Origin: Paramicrobacterium agarici
Lineage (GTDB): Bacteria > Actinomycetota > Actinomycetes > Actinomycetales > Microbacteriaceae
DNA length: 64,000 nucleotides
NCBI RefSeq assembly: GCF_002563955.1
Contig: NZ_PDJE01000001.1
Coordinates: 186,001 to 250,000 of the forward strand
Direction: 5' to 3'
Made by a program: the position numbers and the translations under genes. Shown in pieces: positions 1 through 6,994 of this stretch. How positions within the stretch are numbered: position 1 is the stretch's first letter; each line of letters begins with the position of its first letter. The notes beneath the pieces were generated by a model. The model searched no databases and had not been told where the DNA came from. It was given only the letters and a program-made list of their open reading frames with translations.

Positions 1-339
1 GACAATATCTCGTGCATTCCAAAGCATCTCATTACTAGCGGCTTCTCGTCCTGCTACTCACGCCTGCGTGGCGATGAACCTGCCGTAACGATCACAGTCA
101 ATTTCGTTCACCCCGCGTCGAACAAGTGCATACACCCTGACTTCGACCGCGCGCTAACACCCCGTGAGGGGGCACGTCTTCAGTCCTACGATGACGATTT
201 TGTTTTCAAAGGAAATCGGGCCCAGATCGTCAAGCAAATCGGCAATGCTGTGCCACCTCTGCTCGGGCAAGCTATCGCACAAAGCGTTCTAGATGCGCTC
301 GGCGCACCGGCACGGTCTCAAGAGCAATTGATCGCATAA
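1..339 (+). CDS. DNA (cytosine-5-)-methyltransferase, C-terminal part
   Basis: The window opens inside this gene; the last 112 codons are visible and end in TAA. The protein carries the C5-methyltransferase carboxy-terminal signatures: RALTPREGARLQSYDDDF, which is motif IX, followed about 14 residues later by QIGNAVPPLLGQAIA, which is motif X. The enzyme methylates the C5 position of cytosine in a defined DNA sequence. The catalytic Pro-Cys motif lies upstream of the window, so activity cannot be judged. No restriction endonuclease is visible on the right side; one could lie to the left. It sits in the integrative element and is probably cargo protecting or stabilising it. Confidence 0.85.
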   Translation, partial: DNISCIPKHLITSGFSSCYSRLRGDEPAVTITVNFVHPASNKCIHPDFDRALTPREGARLQSYDDDFVFKGNRAQIVKQIGNAVPPLLGQAIAQSVLDALGAPARSQEQLIA

Positions 340-448
340 TCGCGCGATTGTTCGCTCGCTCAGATACGAGACAGCACGACGCAGCGTTTGTCCCAGAGCT
401 GGAAGCCATTGGCGGGTAGGTGCCCTGAAATTCGAGCGTAGGCGCGAT

Positions 449-479
449 CGCTAATGCCGCGACTTCCTCGGCATTAGCG
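449..479. terminator. 11-bp inverted repeat between convergent genes
   Basis: CGCTAATGCCG at 449-459 pairs perfectly with CGGCATTAGCG at 469-479 across a 9-nt loop. It lies after the methyltransferase gene and overlaps the stop codon of the convergent helix-turn-helix gene, so it could end transcription from both sides. There is no clear T-run, so intrinsic termination is an inference. Confidence 0.5.
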
Positions 480-989
480 CGGAAGAGTCAATGCTTCCCG
501 TCCGCGCCCCAATGGGAGCCGCGTTAAATAGTGCTCTCGCCATAACTCGCCGTCGTAGTCGAGGTCGAACCGCCAGCCACGAGCGTCGACGTCGTAACTC
601 TTGTCGCGGATCCACCAAGCTCCCACAATCCAATCCGACACCTCCGCTAACAAGAGTTTCCGCTCGACTCCATCGTCTAGTCGAAGCGGCCACCATTTCT
701 CAGCGGCCTCACGCTTGCGCGGCTCACGCCAGCTCTCGTGCCAGCCCGTGTGCGTGTCACCGTTCTCCTCAGGCGGTGCCGAGAGTCGAACTACGACGGC
801 GGGCATGGTCGGATCAGCCGCACCACGCGCCAGCAGTCGATCGATGCCATGCACACCATCAGCCGACTCCTCAGCAAACATCACCAGGTGCGCGACCCTC
901 GTCGGCGAAAGCAATCCGCACGCCACGAGCTTGTCAACTGATGTGGTGCTGACCGACAACAGCGCGGCAGCATCCTTCCTTGTGATCAT
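474..989 (-). CDS. Helix-turn-helix protein of the integrative element, unknown function
   Basis: A 171-aa protein starting at the ATG at 989 (MITRKDAAALLSVSTTSV). The first 40 residues look like an excisionase/MerR-type helix-turn-helix (ITRKDAAALLSVSTTSVDKL), suggesting DNA binding. The remaining 130 residues are rich in Trp and charged residues and match no family I recognise. It is transcribed away from the 1128 gene, and the gap between them holds a perfect 16-bp direct repeat, so it may be the element's own repressor acting there. A longer reading frame extends upstream across the repeat region, but it would run through the divergent promoter and is unlikely to be used. Confidence 0.6.
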   Translation of the reverse strand: MITRKDAAALLSVSTTSVDKLVACGLLSPTRVAHLVMFAEESADGVHGIDRLLARGAADPTMPAVVVRLSAPPEENGDTHTGWHESWREPRKREAAEKWWPLRLDDGVERKLLLAEVSDWIVGAWWIRDKSYDVDARGWRFDLDYDGELWREHYLTRLPLGRGREALTLPR

Positions 990-1007
990 CGAACCAGCCT
1001 GCCTCAC

Positions 1008-1067
1008 CTGAGATTGATTTGCTCGTAACTCCAAACATGCTATCGTTCTGTCTGAGATTGATTTGCT
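1008..1067. repeat. Two copies of a 16-bp direct repeat, candidate operator or iteron
   Basis: CTGAGATTGATTTGCT occurs at 1008-1023 and again, without mismatch, at 1052-1067, a start-to-start distance of 44 bp, about four helical turns. The pair fills the gap between the divergent genes at 989 and 1128. Same-face spacing favours a regulator binding site that controls both genes; a replication or transfer iteron is the alternative. Confidence 0.65.
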
Positions 1068-1127
1068 AATCATTCTCAGGATTCCATGGCGGGGCTTCCC
1101 GCCAAATCGAGAGTTTGGAGAAAACGC

Positions 1128-1490
1128 ATGACCCGAAACGTCACAGTCCCAATTTCCGGTGAGGCGATCGCCCTCGTACCCGCAGGCGAGCCGCGCGGCG
1201 CGTTCGTCTACGAGAAAGGAAGGCGCACAGACACCCCGCGAACCAACGCACAGGGACAACCGTTGTATGCCTTCGATGCGCTCGCCCAACTCAACGGCGC
1301 TGATCTCGGGACCGTCCGCGTGTCTTCCCCCGCAGAGGTGCTGCCCACGACTGGCTTCGGCACGGTTTTGGTCGGCGAAGGCGCGGGGTTGCTCACCGTC
1401 CGCAATACAGACGGGTTTGACTTGGCTGTTTCTGTCCAACTCGACGGCGTCAATCCCACCACCACGTCAGCGCGGCGCCGCGGCGAGTGA
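1128..1490 (+). CDS. Hypothetical protein of the integrative element
   Basis: A 120-aa protein starting at the ATG at 1128, chosen because a GGAG sequence lies seven bases upstream; an ATG at 1086 in the same frame has no such site. It has no membrane segment, signal peptide or motif I recognise. The N-terminal half is rich in Val, Pro and Gly and the C-terminus is Arg-rich (SARRRGE). Its place directly before the translocase gene, in the same direction, suggests a role in control or transfer of the element, but this is context only. Confidence 0.6.
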   Translation: MTRNVTVPISGEAIALVPAGEPRGAFVYEKGRRTDTPRTNAQGQPLYAFDALAQLNGADLGTVRVSSPAEVLPTTGFGTVLVGEGAGLLTVRNTDGFDLAVSVQLDGVNPTTTSARRRGE

Positions 1491-1546
1491 CGTTACTTGC
1501 CCCCGCCCACGTTCGCTTGCCGCTATCCAACAAGTAGGGAACCAAA

Positions 1547-2956
1547 ATGACCGGATATCTTGCCCGGCGCGTCGGCCTTTGCTCGGCGCTTGCACTCGTC
1601 CTCGGATTTGCCGTCCCCCGTGCAGCTGCGGACGCAACCGCGAACTGGTGGCCACCATTCGTTGTGCTGGGGGTCAGCGTTGCGTTCCTCCCGTCCGTGA
1701 TACTCATGTGCGTTGCCGTGCCTGCGTTGTGGGACGCGCTGCTACGTCGAACCGGTGTGGCGCGTTACACCCGCCGCCACCTGAGCCGTGCGGACAACCC
1801 TCGTCGCAACGAATTGAGCTACGCCGAGCGACTGCGGCGTCCGCTGATTTGGGCTGAGGGAGCGGGCGTCAGTGGGACCCGCCGAGTTACCGTGACCACA
1901 CACAACCAGGACGGCAGTACAAGTCAACGCGACAAGAAGGTTCCGACTTTCCCGAGATGCGCGCGCGTTTTCATGGGCGTTCACGGACCCACCGGAACTT
2001 ACGTTGTTCCTCCTGGCACGACGCCGCATCAGTGGGAAGCAGAGCGTATTGCCGCTCAGTTGGGCAAGGCCTCTGTGCGCGTCGAAAAGACGGATGCGCG
2101 TACGGTGAGCGTCACGGTTCTCACCCGAGACGGGCTCTCCGATAAAGAGTTGGTCCCATTCCGGATGGTCAATTTGGCAGACCCCGCCGACCCGATTTGT
2201 ATCGGAGTCTCAGCGAACGGGGTGTTTGCGCTCCCAGTCTTCGGGAGACATACCTTGCTGCTCGGTGCGTCCAATTCCGGGAAGAGCTCCGTCATTTGGT
2301 CGGTTGTAGGGCAGCTCGCACCGAGCATCCACGCAGGGATAGTGCGTCTGCACGGCATCGACCTCAAAGGCGGCGTCGAGTTGGCATCCGGGCGAGATCT
2401 CTTCCACAACGCGGCATACACATACGATGATGCGGCAGAGATAATTTCAAACCTTGCAGAACGACTCGATGAACGCCTCGCGCGCATGCGGGAGCGTGGT
2501 CTGCGCAAGCATGAGCCAACCGTTGCAGAACCGCTGGAGATCTTGCTGATCGATGAGGCCGCGTCGCTTACGTACGTCGCGCCGGATCGAAAGACAGCCG
2601 AGGTAGTGAACGCGAATCTGAAGCGCATACTTAGCACCGCTCGCGCGGCGGGTATCGCTGTGCTGGCGGCGATGCAGGATCCTCGGAAAGAAGCGTTCCC
2701 TGTTCGCGATCTATTCACGCAGACTATAGCCCTCAGGTTTAGAACGAAGGATGATTCAGTTCTAGCTCTCGGGTCAGCAGCTTATGAGGCGGGCGCACAC
2801 TGTGAACGTATTCCTCAGACACAAGCCGGCACGGGATACTCCATCGATGGAGACACCGGCAAAATCGTTCAGTTCCGCGCATTCTGGGTGTCCGATGAGA
2901 CGATCCGAGAACTCGCACGTCGCTACCCTGGGCGAAAAGGCGAGGGGCAGTTGTGA
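1547..2956 (+). CDS. FtsK/SpoIIIE-type DNA translocase, TraB-like conjugation protein
   Basis: A 469-aa protein. Two hydrophobic stretches at about residues 11-28 and 36-62 form an N-terminal membrane anchor. A P-loop ATPase domain follows, with Walker A GASNSGKSS at 240-248 and Walker B LLIDEA at 333-338. In actinomycete elements such proteins (TraB/Tra) form a hexameric pump that moves double-stranded DNA into the recipient, needing no relaxase. It is about half the length of FtsK and close to the size usual for AICE transfer proteins. Its TGA stop overlaps the ATG of the next gene, so the two are translationally coupled. Confidence 0.85.
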   Translation: MTGYLARRVGLCSALALVLGFAVPRAAADATANWWPPFVVLGVSVAFLPSVILMCVAVPALWDALLRRTGVARYTRRHLSRADNPRRNELSYAERLRRPLIWAEGAGVSGTRRVTVTTHNQDGSTSQRDKKVPTFPRCARVFMGVHGPTGTYVVPPGTTPHQWEAERIAAQLGKASVRVEKTDARTVSVTVLTRDGLSDKELVPFRMVNLADPADPICIGVSANGVFALPVFGRHTLLLGASNSGKSSVIWSVVGQLAPSIHAGIVRLHGIDLKGGVELASGRDLFHNAAYTYDDAAEIISNLAERLDERLARMRERGLRKHEPTVAEPLEILLIDEAASLTYVAPDRKTAEVVNANLKRILSTARAAGIAVLAAMQDPRKEAFPVRDLFTQTIALRFRTKDDSVLALGSAAYEAGAHCERIPQTQAGTGYSIDGDTGKIVQFRAFWVSDETIRELARRYPGRKGEGQL

Positions 2957-3114
2957 TGGAGCGCCCGGGTCTCGCGGAACTCATCGCGCGCACGGAGCGC
3001 GTGGCCACAGGCAAGGCGATGACCGGCAATTGGTCCGCCACCGATGAAGCCCGCCTGTCAACACTGTACGACGAGCGTCGCTGCCTGCGCGACGAAGGAG
3101 CAGACTATGAGTGA
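2956..3114 (+). CDS. Small 52-aa protein between translocase and excisionase
   Basis: The ATG at 2956 overlaps the translocase stop codon (TGATG), and the frame ends by overlapping the start of the excisionase gene. The protein is charged and probably alpha-helical (EARLSTLYDERRCLRDEGAD near its end), with no membrane segment. Tight overlaps on both sides are the main reason to accept it as real. Small genes in this position are common in actinomycete elements and usually have no assigned function. An accessory role in excision or transfer is inference. Confidence 0.6.
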   Translation: MERPGLAELIARTERVATGKAMTGNWSATDEARLSTLYDERRCLRDEGADYE

Positions 3115-3292
3115 GTCACCAGAAAAGCTCTGGTACACGGAATCTGAGCTTGCCACCCTGCTACGGGTGCACCCATCGACGGTGTCACGGCGGGTGCGCG
3201 AGGGCACTCTGCCGTTCACACCGTTGGTCGTCGGTACACGGCGCGTCTATCCCGTCGCCGAAGTCCGCCGCCTCGCGGGGCTGTTCGCTTGA
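3107..3292 (+). CDS. xis: Excisionase-type helix-turn-helix protein
   Basis: A 61-aa protein starting at the ATG at 3107, with a GGAG site nine bases upstream. It is almost entirely an excisionase/MerR-like winged helix: YTESELATLLRVHPSTVSRR is the recognition region and VGTRRVYPVAEVRRL the wing and last helix. Such proteins bend the attachment-site DNA and steer the integrase towards excision. It overlaps the gene before it by 8 nt and the integrase start by 4 nt (TTGA), so xis and int are made together. Family and context agree well. Confidence 0.8.
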   Translation: MSESPEKLWYTESELATLLRVHPSTVSRRVREGTLPFTPLVVGTRRVYPVAEVRRLAGLFA

Positions 3293-4461
3293 GTATCGAA
3301 CGCCGTGAGAACTCATCAGGCGTGCGCTGGCGGGTGCGTCTTCACGTCGGGGGCCGCGTGGTCGCAGATCGCACGTTCACCACGAAGCGGGCAGCCGAGG
3401 CCTGGGAGCGGCAACAAAAAGAGGCGTTGGGTGGCGGCAGCTTCGTCTCGCCCCGCCAGTCGCGCACTCCGGTATCGGCTGTCGCCACCGCCTTCCTCGC
3501 AGCCCGCTCAGGGCAGGTCGCTCCGCACACGTTCCGCACCGACCGAGACAATCTAGCGGCGCTGCCGCCAAAGTTCGCCGCTCGGCCCGTCGGCTCCGTG
3601 ACCGAGGCCGATATTCTCGCTCTGCTTACAGCTCTTCTTGGAACGCGCGCGCATTCGACCGTCTCCCGCATTCGTACGACGCTCTCCGCGCTGTGGACGT
3701 GGGCGGTGCGCGAGCGATGGACTACGACAAATCCAGTGCGAGGAGTACGGATGCCGCCCGGAGCGGTACAGACTCACGATGGTGCGCCGCTAACGGACTC
3801 GACGCTCACGGCGATAATCAGCTCTCAGCGCGAGCGGTCGCCGCACGGTGCGCTCATCACCGAATGGCTAAGTCTCACAGGACTCCGCTGGTCCGAGTTG
3901 CGGGCGCTGCGCGTTGGCGATCTGCAAGACCTCCCCTTCCCCGCCGCGCGTGTGCTCCGCGCGCAGAGTGACGGCTACTCGGAGAAGGCTCCAAAGTCGG
4001 TTCGTGGACGTCGCTCGGTGCCTCTCGTTGCTCGCGCGCATGACATCGCTCGGGAATGGGCGGCAGGCAAGGGATTGACGGACTATCTAGCGACCAGCGC
4101 AACCGGCCGCCAGCTGCGAGGCACATACTTCCGACGGGCAGTTGCCTGGACGACAACTGCTCCCGGCCACACGATCCACGACCTGCGGCACTATGCGGCG
4201 AGCACATGGCTCCGTCAGGGCATTCCGATCAACCAGGTTGCGACCTGGCTGGGGGACGATCCGCGCACTGTTCTGAAGGTGTACGCCCACGTTCTCGGAG
4301 AAGCGCAGGACTTGGAAGCGCTGCGCCGCCTGAACTCGCCGCTCCCCTCACACTCCCCTGAATGCACATCGAGACACGATCCGCAGGAAGGAGGGAGGCC
4401 GGAGGAACCGAGCAAAGCGGTTCCTAACCAGGGAAAAAAGTGCGGAGACGGAGGGATTTGA
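3289..4461 (+). CDS. int: Tyrosine recombinase, integrase of the element
   Basis: A 390-aa integrase with a TTG start that overlaps the excisionase stop. Residues 1-55 resemble the AP2-like arm-binding domain, about 62-160 the SAM-like core-binding domain, and 170-345 the catalytic domain. Catalytic residues are visible: R200 (TGLRWSELRAL), K236, H297 and R300 (HDLRHY) and nucleophile Y332 (LKVYAH). The usual LGH motif reads LGDD, so Asp323 stands at the His/Trp position. The last ~45 residues are hydrophilic, and the final codons lie inside the tRNA-Ser gene, so the C-terminus is encoded by the joined target DNA. It catalyses site-specific integration and excision. Confidence 0.9.
   Translation: MSIERRENSSGVRWRVRLHVGGRVVADRTFTTKRAAEAWERQQKEALGGGSFVSPRQSRTPVSAVATAFLAARSGQVAPHTFRTDRDNLAALPPKFAARPVGSVTEADILALLTALLGTRAHSTVSRIRTTLSALWTWAVRERWTTTNPVRGVRMPPGAVQTHDGAPLTDSTLTAIISSQRERSPHGALITEWLSLTGLRWSELRALRVGDLQDLPFPAARVLRAQSDGYSEKAPKSVRGRRSVPLVARAHDIAREWAAGKGLTDYLATSATGRQLRGTYFRRAVAWTTTAPGHTIHDLRHYAASTWLRQGIPINQVATWLGDDPRTVLKVYAHVLGEAQDLEALRRLNSPLPSHSPECTSRHDPQEGGRPEEPSKAVPNQGKKCGDGGI
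4443..4461. other. Probable attachment-site core in the tRNA-Ser 3' end
   Basis: The integrase reading frame ends at 4461, 19 bp inside the 3' end of the tRNA-Ser(GCU) gene. Elements of this kind recombine in the 3' part of a tRNA gene and restore it with their own copy. The exact core cannot be fixed because the second copy lies left of the window. Confidence 0.55.
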
Positions 4462-4531
4462 ACCCTCGGTCCCCTTACGGGGACTCCACCTTAGCAGGGT
4501 GGTGCACTCGACCGGACTATGCGACGTCTCC
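4443..4531 (-). tRNA. tRNA-Ser(GCU)
   Basis: Read on the minus strand, the 89-nt gene opens with GGAGACG and ends with CGTCTCC plus a G discriminator, giving a 7-bp acceptor stem. The anticodon loop is CTGCTAA, closed by CCACC/GGTGG, so the anticodon is GCT. A long variable arm (CCCCGTAAGGGG) marks it as a class II serine tRNA, and GGTTCAAATCC is the T loop. CCA is not encoded. It serves AGC/AGU codons. Confidence 0.95.
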
Positions 4532-4594
4532 ATGCGTTCGTCAAAGAACGCGGGTTCAATCATAACGGGTGAGAGCGTCAGCGGCGAATCACGA

Positions 4595-4617
4595 GGATGC
4601 TGCCGCCGACAGCATCC
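4595..4617 (-). terminator. Hairpin built from an inverted GGATGCTG pair after the LCP gene
   Basis: GGATGCTG at 4595-4602 pairs with CAGCATCC at 4610-4617 across a 7-nt loop, starting 4 nt after the stop codon of the upstream minus-strand gene. It has no T-run. It uses the same octamer that is scattered over the window. Confidence 0.6.
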
Positions 4618-4620
4618 GCT

Positions 4621-5871
4621 CTACCTGCCGTTTCCGTCTGCGCAGGTGACCTGCGAGGCGTTCTGCCCGTGAATCGAGTCGGGCAATTCGACGGTGTCGT
4701 CTTGCGGGGGCTCCGTCGAATCGGGGCGCTCGGTCTCAGGCGGCGCTGTTGAAGCGGGCGGCTCAGTCGTGCCACCGTCAGTCTCGCCGTCCTTCGGAAT
4801 CGAACCGCCCGTGCCACCCGTGACCGAGAGGTTCTTGTCGGCCTTGATCGCATCCATGAGCGTCTCAGCATCTGACGTCAGCGGAGCAACGCCGTCGCCC
4901 TCGTAGTAGTTCGGGTACTGCACGAACGTGATCTTGTCTGTGGGAATGTCTGCGAGCGAGCGCGCGAGGCCCACCATCGTGTTGATGTTGTTGAGGCTCT
5001 GCGAGAACGTCATGTTCGTCGCCGCCACTTTCGCAATGCTGTAGAGCTTGACCGGGTCGGTGAGCGTCTCGGCCGATTTGAGATCGCGCACGAGGGCCGA
5101 GAGAAACAGCTGCTGGTTGCTGATGCGGCCCAGGTCGGATCCGTCGCTCACACCGTGGCGGGTGCGCAAGAACTGCAGCGCGTCCTTGCCCTTGAGCGAC
5201 ACGTTGCCCGCGGGCAGATCGAGATCGGTCTTGGGGTCCTTGATCGATTGCGCGAGGCACACTTCGACGCCACCGATCGCGTTCGACAGTGCGATCACGC
5301 CGTTGAACTGCACCATCGTGGCGTACTGAATGTCGATGCCGGTGAGCTCTTCGACCGTCAGAACGGTGCACGCCATGCCGCCATATGACAGCGACGTGTT
5401 GATCTTCTGACGACTCATGGCGTAGTGGTACTCGCCAGTCGGATTGCCCTCGTCGTCGACCTTGGGGCACGACGGGATCGGAACGTACATGTCGCGGGGA
5501 AAGCTCACCACGGTGGCGTTGCTGTGGTCTTCGGCAATGTGCAGCAGCATGGTGACGTCGTTGAGCTTGGCGGTCTCGTGCTGACCGTAGCCGTCGCCCT
5601 GACCCTCGCGGCTGTCGCTGCCGATGACGAGAACGTTTGCGCCGCCCTCAATCGAGTTGATGTCGGGAATCGGCTGCCCCGGGGTCTCACCCGCGAGCGT
5701 GACTCCTTCGGGAACCGTCTGAACCACATCGGTGACCGCCCAGGCGACGACGGCGGTAGCGCTCACGAGCGCGACGGCGAGACTCGAAGCCACGAACTTG
5801 CCGACGGTTGTCCACGGATTGCGCCTCGGCAACTTGCCGTGGCGCGCAACGGGTGCGGCTCGTCGCGCCAC
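4621..5871 (-). CDS. LytR-CpsA-Psr (LCP) family cell-wall glycopolymer transferase
   Basis: A 416-aa protein starting at a GTG with a purine-rich GAGAGGA site upstream. A basic N-terminus is followed by one membrane segment (about residues 25-47), then an extracytoplasmic LCP domain with its hallmarks: VIGSDSREGQ, a metal/pyrophosphate-site region NDVTMLLHI, SFPRDMYVPIP and RTRHGVSDGSDLGR. LCP enzymes move undecaprenyl-linked wall polymers onto peptidoglycan or arabinogalactan. The C-terminal ~70 residues are rich in Thr, Pro and Glu, probably a wall-spanning tail. It stands alone between two tRNA-Ser genes on its own strand. Confidence 0.9.
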   Translation of the reverse strand: MARRAAPVARHGKLPRRNPWTTVGKFVASSLAVALVSATAVVAWAVTDVVQTVPEGVTLAGETPGQPIPDINSIEGGANVLVIGSDSREGQGDGYGQHETAKLNDVTMLLHIAEDHSNATVVSFPRDMYVPIPSCPKVDDEGNPTGEYHYAMSRQKINTSLSYGGMACTVLTVEELTGIDIQYATMVQFNGVIALSNAIGGVEVCLAQSIKDPKTDLDLPAGNVSLKGKDALQFLRTRHGVSDGSDLGRISNQQLFLSALVRDLKSAETLTDPVKLYSIAKVAATNMTFSQSLNNINTMVGLARSLADIPTDKITFVQYPNYYEGDGVAPLTSDAETLMDAIKADKNLSVTGGTGGSIPKDGETDGGTTEPPASTAPPETERPDSTEPPQDDTVELPDSIHGQNASQVTCADGNGR

Positions 5872-6051
5872 TGAAGTGTCCTCTCGCAGGGGGTCAGATA
5901 CTCGAGAATCCGCTCGTCAACCCGCGATCCGGGGAGAATTCGGCTCTCTAAGGCATCGATTTTACGCGCAGATGGCTGAAAATCCGGTAGAAGCGCGCTC
6001 GACAGATGCCGAAATCGCCGCAGAACGCGCACCAACGCCGCGAAAAATTTG

Positions 6052-6136
6052 CGGAGGGCGTGGGATTCGAACCCACGAGACATTTCTGCCCACTGGTTTT
6101 CAAGACCAGCTCCATCGGCCGCTCGGACAGCCCTCC
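6052..6136 (-). tRNA. tRNA-Ser(UGA)
   Basis: On the minus strand the 85-nt gene starts GGAGGGC and ends GCCCTCC plus a G discriminator. The anticodon loop CTTGAAA, closed by CTGGT/ACCAG, gives anticodon TGA. The long variable arm is typical of serine tRNAs, and GGTTCGAATCC is the T loop. CCA is not encoded. It reads UCN codons, mainly UCA. Confidence 0.95.
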
Positions 6137-6202
6137 TCACCGCCTGAAAGACGGCGCGAACGATTCTACCTGACGGGCGAGACAGGCACGATTCGGATGC
6201 CG

Positions 6203-6994
6203 CTACAGCGACGCGAGCACGGTGACCACGCCGTCGCTGGCAACGTCAGCGACGGCTTCTGTCGCAGCATCCTTCACCTCGTCTGGCGCTTGGCCCATCG
6301 CCACGCTGCGCCCATGCTTCCCTGCCCAGCGCAGCATCTCGATGTCGTTGCGACCGTCTCCGACAGCGACCAGGTTCGTTCGATCGACCCCGAGCCACGA
6401 GCGCACGTGCTCAAGACCCGTCGACTTGTTGACGCCGAATGGCGCGATGTCGAGCCAGGCCGTCCACCCAATCGCATATGTGACCTTGTGCAGCCCCATG
6501 TCTTCGACGGCCTTGAGAAACTCCTGCTCGTCGTGTCCTGGCGAGACCACGACGACACGTGTCACCGGCTTCTCGAGCAGCTCGTCGAACTCGACCATCT
6601 CTGCGCCGTCGAGATTCCACTCGGTCATACCCTCGGTGAATCGGCGAAAGCCATCGGGGTACTCGACGAGGTAGCGACCGTCGTCGAGGTGGTTGTGAAT
6701 GAGCCGCAGAACCTCGGTGGGATCGAACGTCTCGACGTGATGGCGCACATAGTCGTCGCCCTCACGCTTCATGATCACCGCACCATTGGCGCAGACAACG
6801 TAGTCACTCGCGATTCCCAGCTGCTGCATCACCGGTTCGGTCGCCTCCCAGCTGCGACCGGTAGCGAGCATGAGCATGTGACCCGAGGCGGATGCTGTCG
6901 CCACGGCGTCGAGCACGGCGGGCGACACCTCGCCGTTCTCGTGCAGCACCGTTCCGTCGACGTCGAGCGCGACGAGTTTGGAGACGGGCGTCAC
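6203..6994 (-). CDS. HAD-superfamily phosphatase, Cof type
   Basis: A 263-aa protein whose GTG start lies in the serS stop codon (GTGA), so it is co-translated with serS. HAD motifs are clear: motif [12 protein letters not shown] near the N-terminus with the nucleophile Asp, motif II LATGRS, a conserved Lys ([11 protein letters not shown]) and motif [13 protein letters not shown]. The long insert between motifs II and III is the Cof-type (IIB) cap. Such enzymes dephosphorylate sugar phosphates, nucleotides or flavin precursors. The substrate cannot be told from sequence. Linkage to serS is common in actinobacteria but has no established meaning. Confidence 0.85.
   Translation of the reverse strand: MTPVSKLVALDVDGTVLHENGEVSPAVLDAVATASASGHMLMLATGRSWEATEPVMQQLGIASDYVVCANGAVIMKREGDDYVRHHVETFDPTEVLRLIHNHLDDGRYLVEYPDGFRRFTEGMTEWNLDGAEMVEFDELLEKPVTRVVVVSPGHDEQEFLKAVEDMGLHKVTYAIGWTAWLDIAPFGVNKSTGLEHVRSWLGVDRTNLVAVGDGRNDIEMLRWAGKHGRSVAMGQAPDEVKDAATEAVADVASDGVVTVLASL

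Larger units (their letters stand above)
1..4461. mobile_element. Right end of an actinomycete integrative conjugative element (AICE), partial
   Basis: The gene set and order fit a small actinomycete ICE: a TraB/FtsK-like translocase, a small linker gene, an excisionase and a tyrosine integrase in one overlapping run, with the integrase next to the 3' end of a tRNA-Ser gene. A C5-methyltransferase and a helix-turn-helix gene lie on the far side. The left end is outside the window, so no second att copy and no replication gene (RepSA/RepAM type) can be seen. Its DNA looks visibly less GC-rich than the chromosome to the right. Element identity is inference from gene content; the tRNA junction is seen directly. 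Confidence 0.75.

Noticed and set aside
990..1439. A 150-residue N-terminal extension of the HTH gene across the direct repeats and into the 1128 gene
   Set aside because: It would be antisense to the 1128 gene and pass through the divergent promoter; the helix-turn-helix begins right at the 989 start.
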